64,000 nucleotides of DNA from an uncultured Ectothiorhodospiraceae bacterium (lineage in GTDB: Bacteria; Pseudomonadota; Gammaproteobacteria; UBA6429; Thiohalophilaceae), in assembly GCA_947259575.1 (NCBI GenBank), contig CAMYMU010000019.1, positions 62,001-126,000 of the forward strand, in the 5' to 3' direction. Position 1 is the first letter of the stretch. Each line of letters opens with the position of its first letter. Made by a program: the position numbers and the translations under genes. Below are positions 59,425 through 64,000 of the stretch, piece after piece. The notes under the pieces were generated by a model. It saw only the letters and a list, made by a program, of their open reading frames with translations. It was not told the DNA's origin and searched no databases.

Positions 59425-60991
59425 ACGACAGCGTGATGCCATGAGCAGGCTGGAAAAAAGCAGGCCAAAAAATATTAGGTTAGAAAAGAAAAGCCCATGG
59501 TTAGATGTGATCGCATTTTTTTCAGGTGCCTTGTTGCCGGTTGCATTTGCTCCTATTAGTTTTTATCCCTTAGCACTCATAATTCCTGCGATCATGTTCT
59601 GGATCTGGCAGGGCGATACACTGGCATCGGCCTTCCGACGTGGTTACCTGTTTGGTTTTGGCATGTTTGTAGTCGGTGCTTCATGGGTCTACATAGCTAT
59701 TAACGATTTTGGCTTCACCTCTTCACCCGTCGCTATCATATTGACACATATATTCGTTGCCTTTCTGGCTCTATTCCCCGCCTTGCAAGCTTTGTTCAGT
59801 GTCTGGTTAACACGTTACCTGAATAAATATTTTCTTTTACCGGTGTTCATCGTGGTCTGGGTGTTGTTCGAATGGCTTCGTGGTTGGTTTATGACCGGGT
59901 TCCCATGGTTAAACCTCGGTTATAGTTTTATTGATTCACCTCTTGCAGGATATGCACCTGTGCTGGGTGTGTATGGTTTGTCCTTACTCGTGATTATTAC
60001 TGCGGCGGCACTATTTAAATTATTTACTAGTCGGAATCTGCTCACCATCAGTCTGATGTTTTTTGTAACGGGCTTCTGGATTATCGGTGCGGGTTTGCAA
60101 TTGACATCATGGACTCAGGAAAAAGATAAGCCCCTCAGTGTTGCCATCGTCCAGGCCAGCTTGCCACAGATAACCAAGTGGGACCCGGGTCAGATCATGC
60201 ATCGCATGAATACTTTCGAGGAGATGAGCGAACCACTGTGGGGAAAAGTCGATCTGATTATGTGGCCGGAAAATGCCTTGACCATTCTGTGGGGAGAGGC
60301 ACCAATAACGTATCGACAGCGACTTGAGAAACGTGCTCTCGAAAGTGGCACGACCCTGGTTTTGGGCCTGCCCTATGGCGATATAGAGACAGAGTATTAT
60401 AGTAGTCTGTTAGTCTTAGGTAAGACACCCGGTGTATATCACAAACGCCATCTTGTGCCCTTTGGCGAATATGTGCCTTTGCCCGAATTTATGAAAAAGT
60501 TGGCAGGCTTTTTTGACATGCCGATGTCCGGGTTTAGCTCGGGTGAAGCAAAGCAGCCACACCTGATAGTGGCCGGCCAGAAAATGGCACCATCGATTTG
60601 TTATGAAGATGCCTTTGGTGAAGAGCTGATTGATTTTCTACCGGAAGCCAGCCTGTTAATTAATGGCAGTAACAATGCCTGGTATGGGAAGTCCTGGGCG
60701 CCTCACCAGCATCTGCAAATTGCGCGGATGCGCGCGCTGGAAACCGAGCGGCAGTTAATTCGTGCGACGACTACCGGAATTTCCGTGCTGGTGGATCATC
60801 GGGGCCAGCTCTTAAAGCAGACCCAACAATTTGAGCGCACGATCCTGAGAGGTGAGGTCCAGCCACGCAGTGGTGCGACACCCTACGTCCGGTTTGGTAA
60901 CTACCCGGTAATTGGTTTGGTGCTTTTTTTGGTCTTTGTGTTTACAGTACTTGCGCTATATAAAAAGAAATCGAATCAGTTGCCTGATTAG
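59402..60991 (+). CDS. lnt: Apolipoprotein N-acyltransferase
   Basis: The last enzyme of lipoprotein maturation, in the inner membrane: about seven membrane segments, and a nitrilase-fold periplasmic domain with the triad Glu in WPENALTIL, Lys in YHKRHLVPFGEY and Cys in APSICYEDAFGEE. About 529 residues. The ATG at 59402 has GAGG just before it; ATG 59381 and ATG 59441 are alternatives, and the N-terminal ~25 basic residues are not conserved. It serves the many lipoproteins encoded in this window. Confidence 0.94.
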   Translation: MNPAKPNRRQRDAMSRLEKSRPKNIRLEKKSPWLDVIAFFSGALLPVAFAPISFYPLALIIPAIMFWIWQGDTLASAFRRGYLFGFGMFVVGASWVYIAINDFGFTSSPVAIILTHIFVAFLALFPALQALFSVWLTRYLNKYFLLPVFIVVWVLFEWLRGWFMTGFPWLNLGYSFIDSPLAGYAPVLGVYGLSLLVIITAAALFKLFTSRNLLTISLMFFVTGFWIIGAGLQLTSWTQEKDKPLSVAIVQASLPQITKWDPGQIMHRMNTFEEMSEPLWGKVDLIMWPENALTILWGEAPITYRQRLEKRALESGTTLVLGLPYGDIETEYYSSLLVLGKTPGVYHKRHLVPFGEYVPLPEFMKKLAGFFDMPMSGFSSGEAKQPHLIVAGQKMAPSICYEDAFGEELIDFLPEASLLINGSNNAWYGKSWAPHQHLQIARMRALETERQLIRATTTGISVLVDHRGQLLKQTQQFERTILRGEVQPRSGATPYVRFGNYPVIGLVLFLVFVFTVLALYKKKSNQLPD

Positions 60992-61029
60992 ACGCTGAAT
61001 TTGGTTTGAATATCCTATGAATACCCTGG

Positions 61030-61057
61030 TTGCTTGCGGTATGCTTGCAGCCATAAT
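61030..61057 (+). promoter_or_regulatory. Candidate promoter of leuS
   Basis: -35 TTGCTT (61030-61035) and -10 CATAAT (61052-61057), 16 bases apart. It lies 48 bases before the leuS ATG. The match is fair, not proven. Confidence 0.35.
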
Positions 61058-61105
61058 TTAGAACCATTTCTGTTTAATAAAAGCTATAAGCCAAGATAGA
61101 GAAGA

Positions 61106-63577
61106 ATGAAAGAACAATACACACCGAAATTGGTTGAAGCCGAGGCACAGGATTTCTGGGAAACCAATAAGACCTTTGCCGTCGAGGAAGATGAGAGCAA
61201 GGAAAAGTTTTATTGCCTTTCCATGTTTCCCTATCCCAGTGGTCGTTTACATATGGGCCATGTTCGTAATTACACCATTGGTGATGTGATCAGCCGCTAT
61301 CAGCGGATGCTCGGTAAAAATGTGCTACAACCGATGGGTTGGGACGCCTTTGGTCTACCTGCCGAAAATGCGGCCATCAAAAATAATGTGCCACCTGCAA
61401 AATGGACCCGCGAAAATGTAAGTTACATGCGTGACCAGCTAAAGCAACTTGGTTTGGGATATGACTGGGACCGTGAACTAGCGACCTGTGATCCTGATTA
61501 TTATCGTTGGGAGCAGTGGTTGTTTACCCGCTTATACAAAAAAGGACTGGTCTACAAAAAGACGTCACCGGTTAACTGGTGCCCTAATGATTTGACCGTG
61601 CTTGCCAATGAACAGGTTGTCGATGGTAAGTGCTGGCGTTGTGATACCGAAGTGGAGCGCAAGGATATTCCTCAGTGGTTTATGAAAATTACTGATTATG
61701 CAGAGGAGCTGCTACAGGAACTGGATACGTTAGAGGGTTGGCCAGAACAGGTTGTGACCATGCAGCGCAACTGGATCGGTAAATCCCAGGGTGTCGATAT
61801 TGAATTTGGTCTACAAGACAGCAAGGAAAAGCTAAAAGTTTTCACCACCCGACCAGATACCTTGATGGGGGTAACCTATGTTGCGGTTGCAGCGTTACAC
61901 CCGCTTGCGGCGAAGGCGGCCGAGACATCTTCAAATATAAAAGCATTTATTAAAGAGTGTATGCAAACTGGCACCGCAGAGGCCACCATCGAAACCCTTG
62001 AGAAAAAAGGGATGGACACTGGCTTCAAGGCCATCCATCCAATCTCCGGTAAGCTAGTGCCAGTTTTTATCGCCAACTTTGTCTTAATGGGGTATGGCGA
62101 AGGCGCAGTAATGTCGGTACCTGCCCATGATCAACGTGACTGGGAGTTTGCACATAAGTATGGATTACCGATAGAACAGGTTATTGCTCCGGAAGCTGGT
62201 GCTAAGTCAGATGGTGCTGAGGTCGATCTGAATGAAGCCGCCTTTGTTGAAAAGGGTGTGTTGATTAACTCAGATCAATTCAATGGTCTTAGCTCACAAA
62301 AAGCCTTTGATGCGATTGCGGCCTATCTGAAAAAAAATAAAAAAGGTGATAAGCGCACGACTTATCGTTTGCGTGACTGGGGTGTCTCACGCCAGCGTTA
62401 TTGGGGCGCGCCTATTCCTATTATTAATTGCGCCAAGTGTGGTGAAGTGACTGTCCCCGATAAAGACTTACCGGTTGCTTTGCCGGAAGATATCAAGTTC
62501 GAGGGTGTAGGTTCACCGATCAAGAAGATGCCTTCGTTTTATAAAACCAAGTGTCCAAAGTGCGGTGGCAAGGCTGAGCGTGAGACCGATACCTTTGATA
62601 CCTTCATGGAATCATCATGGTACTACGCCCGTTATGCCTCTGCCAATAATGACAAGGCCATGCTGGACGAGCGCGCAGATTACTGGTTGCCGGTTGATCA
62701 ATATGTCGGGGGTATTGAGCATGCCATCCTGCACTTATTGTATTCACGTTTTTATAATAAATTGATGCGCGACGTTGGACTAATTAAGAATAACGAGCCA
62801 TTCAAAAACCTGTTAACCCAGGGTATGGTGTTAAAAGATGGCTCAAAGATGTCTAAGTCCAAGGGCAATACCGTTGACCCACAGCAATTGATTGAACGCT
62901 ACGGTGCAGATACCGCACGTTTGTTTATTATGTTTGCGGCGCCGCCAGAACAAAGCCTGGAGTGGTCAGATACGGCGGTAGAAGGTTCGTTCCGTTTCTT
63001 ACGCAGACTCTGGAAGGTAGTGCATAACCATATTCAGGAGGGACCAGTTAGTCCGCTGGATGTTGATGCGCTTGATGACAAGCAAAAGGCATTACGTCGT
63101 CAGTTGCATGAGGCAATCAAAAAGATATCTGATGATATGGGACGACGTTTTACCTTCAACACAGCGATTGCCGCCGTGATGGAGTTAATGAATGCGATTG
63201 GCAAGTTTGAGGATCGAAGTGAACAAAGCCGTGCAATTTTGCAAGAAGTATTTGAGTCGATTGTGCTGATGCTATCACCAATTGTGCCGCACTTTACACA
63301 CGAACTTTGGCAAGCGCTTCGCCCTGGTAAAGGTCCTGTAGTTGATCAAGTATGGCCCCTTGTTGATGAAGCCGCGTTGACACGCGATCAAATTGAACTG
63401 GTTGTCCAGGTGAACGGTAAATTACGTGGACGCGTTAGTGTGCCAGCTGATGCGGATCGAAATGAAGTCGAGACAACCGCAATGGCCGATGAAAATGTAA
63501 AACGTTTTGTCGAAGGTAAGGCTATTGTTAAAGTGATTGTGGTGCCTGGAAAATTGGTGAATATCGTTGTTAAGTAA
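61106..63577 (+). CDS. leuS: Leucyl-tRNA synthetase
   Basis: Class I aminoacyl-tRNA synthetase. 823 residues, short for the family (E. coli 860) but complete. The HIGH-type motif is [15 protein letters not shown], and KMSKS appears as [14 protein letters not shown]. The editing (CP1) domain holds [14 protein letters not shown], and a zinc-type cysteine set is visible ([16 protein letters not shown]). The C-terminal [19 protein letters not shown] is the tRNA-binding end. The lptE gene starts within its last codons. Confidence 0.98.
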   Translation: MKEQYTPKLVEAEAQDFWETNKTFAVEEDESKEKFYCLSMFPYPSGRLHMGHVRNYTIGDVISRYQRMLGKNVLQPMGWDAFGLPAENAAIKNNVPPAKWTRENVSYMRDQLKQLGLGYDWDRELATCDPDYYRWEQWLFTRLYKKGLVYKKTSPVNWCPNDLTVLANEQVVDGKCWRCDTEVERKDIPQWFMKITDYAEELLQELDTLEGWPEQVVTMQRNWIGKSQGVDIEFGLQDSKEKLKVFTTRPDTLMGVTYVAVAALHPLAAKAAETSSNIKAFIKECMQTGTAEATIETLEKKGMDTGFKAIHPISGKLVPVFIANFVLMGYGEGAVMSVPAHDQRDWEFAHKYGLPIEQVIAPEAGAKSDGAEVDLNEAAFVEKGVLINSDQFNGLSSQKAFDAIAAYLKKNKKGDKRTTYRLRDWGVSRQRYWGAPIPIINCAKCGEVTVPDKDLPVALPEDIKFEGVGSPIKKMPSFYKTKCPKCGGKAERETDTFDTFMESSWYYARYASANNDKAMLDERADYWLPVDQYVGGIEHAILHLLYSRFYNKLMRDVGLIKNNEPFKNLLTQGMVLKDGSKMSKSKGNTVDPQQLIERYGADTARLFIMFAAPPEQSLEWSDTAVEGSFRFLRRLWKVVHNHIQEGPVSPLDVDALDDKQKALRRQLHEAIKKISDDMGRRFTFNTAIAAVMELMNAIGKFEDRSEQSRAILQEVFESIVLMLSPIVPHFTHELWQALRPGKGPVVDQVWPLVDEAALTRDQIELVVQVNGKLRGRVSVPADADRNEVETTAMADENVKRFVEGKAIVKVIVVPGKLVNIVVK

Positions 63578-64000
63578 TTATTCTAAAATTATCAAGCCAG
63601 TCATTGTTGCGTGTTTAATTTCACTGCTGGTTTCCTGTGGCTTTCGTTTGCGAGGTGATGTTGAAACACCGCCAGAACTTAAAAATGTTTATATCGCCGG
63701 GGTTGCCGAGTATGCAGAGTTGAGTCAGGAGCTACGACGTACCTTGCTACGCTCAGGTTCTGTTATTACTGCCAGCGAGGGAACTGCACAGTCTATTATT
63801 AGAGTCACGAATGAAGTAATGAAAAAGCGTGTGCTATCGGTGGATGCGCAAGGGCGAGCGGCGGAATACGAACTGAATTATATTTTTAGCTTTACGGTTG
63901 TCTCTGGATCGGTTGATACTGGAACGATTGATATTGGTAACGAAACAACGGTGACGGAAAAGTCGGGCCAAGCTAAGGGAAAAGAACCCTCTGATAATAT
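63567..64000 (+). CDS. lptE: LPS-assembly lipoprotein LptE, N-terminal part (runs off the window)
   Basis: About 144 residues are present. The frame opens with a TTG at 63567, the only usable start between an in-frame TGA (63558-63560) and the lipoprotein signal; the lipobox reads LLVSC, then [15 protein letters not shown], the family beginning. It overlaps leuS by 11 bases, the normal gene order. LptE plugs the LptD barrel for LPS export at the outer membrane. The C-terminal end is missing from the window. Confidence 0.92.
   Translation, partial: MLSNYSKIIKPVIVACLISLLVSCGFRLRGDVETPPELKNVYIAGVAEYAELSQELRRTLLRSGSVITASEGTAQSIIRVTNEVMKKRVLSVDAQGRAAEYELNYIFSFTVVSGSVDTGTIDIGNETTVTEKSGQAKGKEPSDN

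Noticed and set aside
1-64000. tRNA genes, rRNA, CRISPR arrays, insertion sequences or prophage
   Set aside because: No cloverleaf, repeat-spacer pattern, transposase or integrase was found when reading the gaps and genes.

Overview
The window reads as chromosomal DNA of a free-living, probably marine gammaproteobacterium. The evidence is gene content: pepN, nadA, the fabA-fabB pair, pdxB, trmH, mazG, yggX, and the classic gammaproteobacterial run miaB-phoH(ybeZ)-ybeY-corC-lnt-leuS-lptE. Base composition is moderate, coding density is high, and I see no rRNA, tRNA, CRISPR array, insertion sequence or prophage. No gene-free stretch exceeds 300 bases; the longest are about 240-320 bases at 3100-3376, 28275-28593, 53843-54082 and 55436-55659, and each is described below or holds nothing clear. 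I cannot name a genus.

Layout. 1-3.1 kb: end of pepN, a membrane GGDEF protein and nadA. 3.4-7.8 kb: a string of small accessory genes (DUF2786 protein, FHA-linked class III nucleotide cyclase, small lipoprotein, NERD-like membrane protein, TerB-like protein, DUF2914 protein). 7.8-21.2 kb: a minus-strand operon for an envelope-spanning TolQ/TolR-type motor with TPR proteins, a TonB-like protein with an AgmX/PglI-type C-terminus, a barrel-like protein and a giant cyclic-nucleotide-binding/rhodanese/coiled-coil protein. It resembles the ancestral form of the myxobacterial Agl/Glt gliding apparatus. 21.3-34.9 kb: a periplasmic/outer-membrane redox locus, made of ApbE, a Tat-exported DUF1501-like protein, a LamG protein with two heme c sites, a monoheme protein, a divergent HzsA-like lipoprotein with two heme c sites, two barrel proteins, a TlpA-type thioredoxin, DUF4266 and DUF3570. 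35-37.5 kb: a cyclopropane-fatty-acid-synthase-like methyltransferase with an FAD-dependent reductase. 37.5-49.3 kb: housekeeping and lipid genes (degenerate M48-like protein, Nudix, YggX, IscA-type carrier, ATP-grasp, AmrS, LpxA, FabA, FabB, TfpX-type protein, thioredoxin, response regulator with a degenerate GGDEF). 49.3-64 kb: HEAT-repeat protein, HDOD protein, PdxB, TrmH, MazG, AmtB, then miaB through lptE, which runs off the window.

How the parts may work together. The motor operon should form an inner-membrane proton channel (TolQ plus two unequal TolR subunits) coupled through a TonB-like protein to periplasmic TPR lipoproteins and possibly an outer-membrane protein. Its last gene carries two cyclic-nucleotide-binding domains, and a nucleotide cyclase lies 2.6 kb beyond it. 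A perfect CRP-type palindrome sits in the divergent control region of the heme c/HzsA-like locus. A cyclic-nucleotide circuit linking these parts is an inference only.

The strongest candidates for an undescribed system are the divergent HzsA-like/LamG/DUF1501-like/monoheme locus with its ApbE-TlpA-DUF4266-DUF3570 flank, and the Glt-like motor, in which one ExbD/TolR subunit has lost its proton-carrying aspartate.
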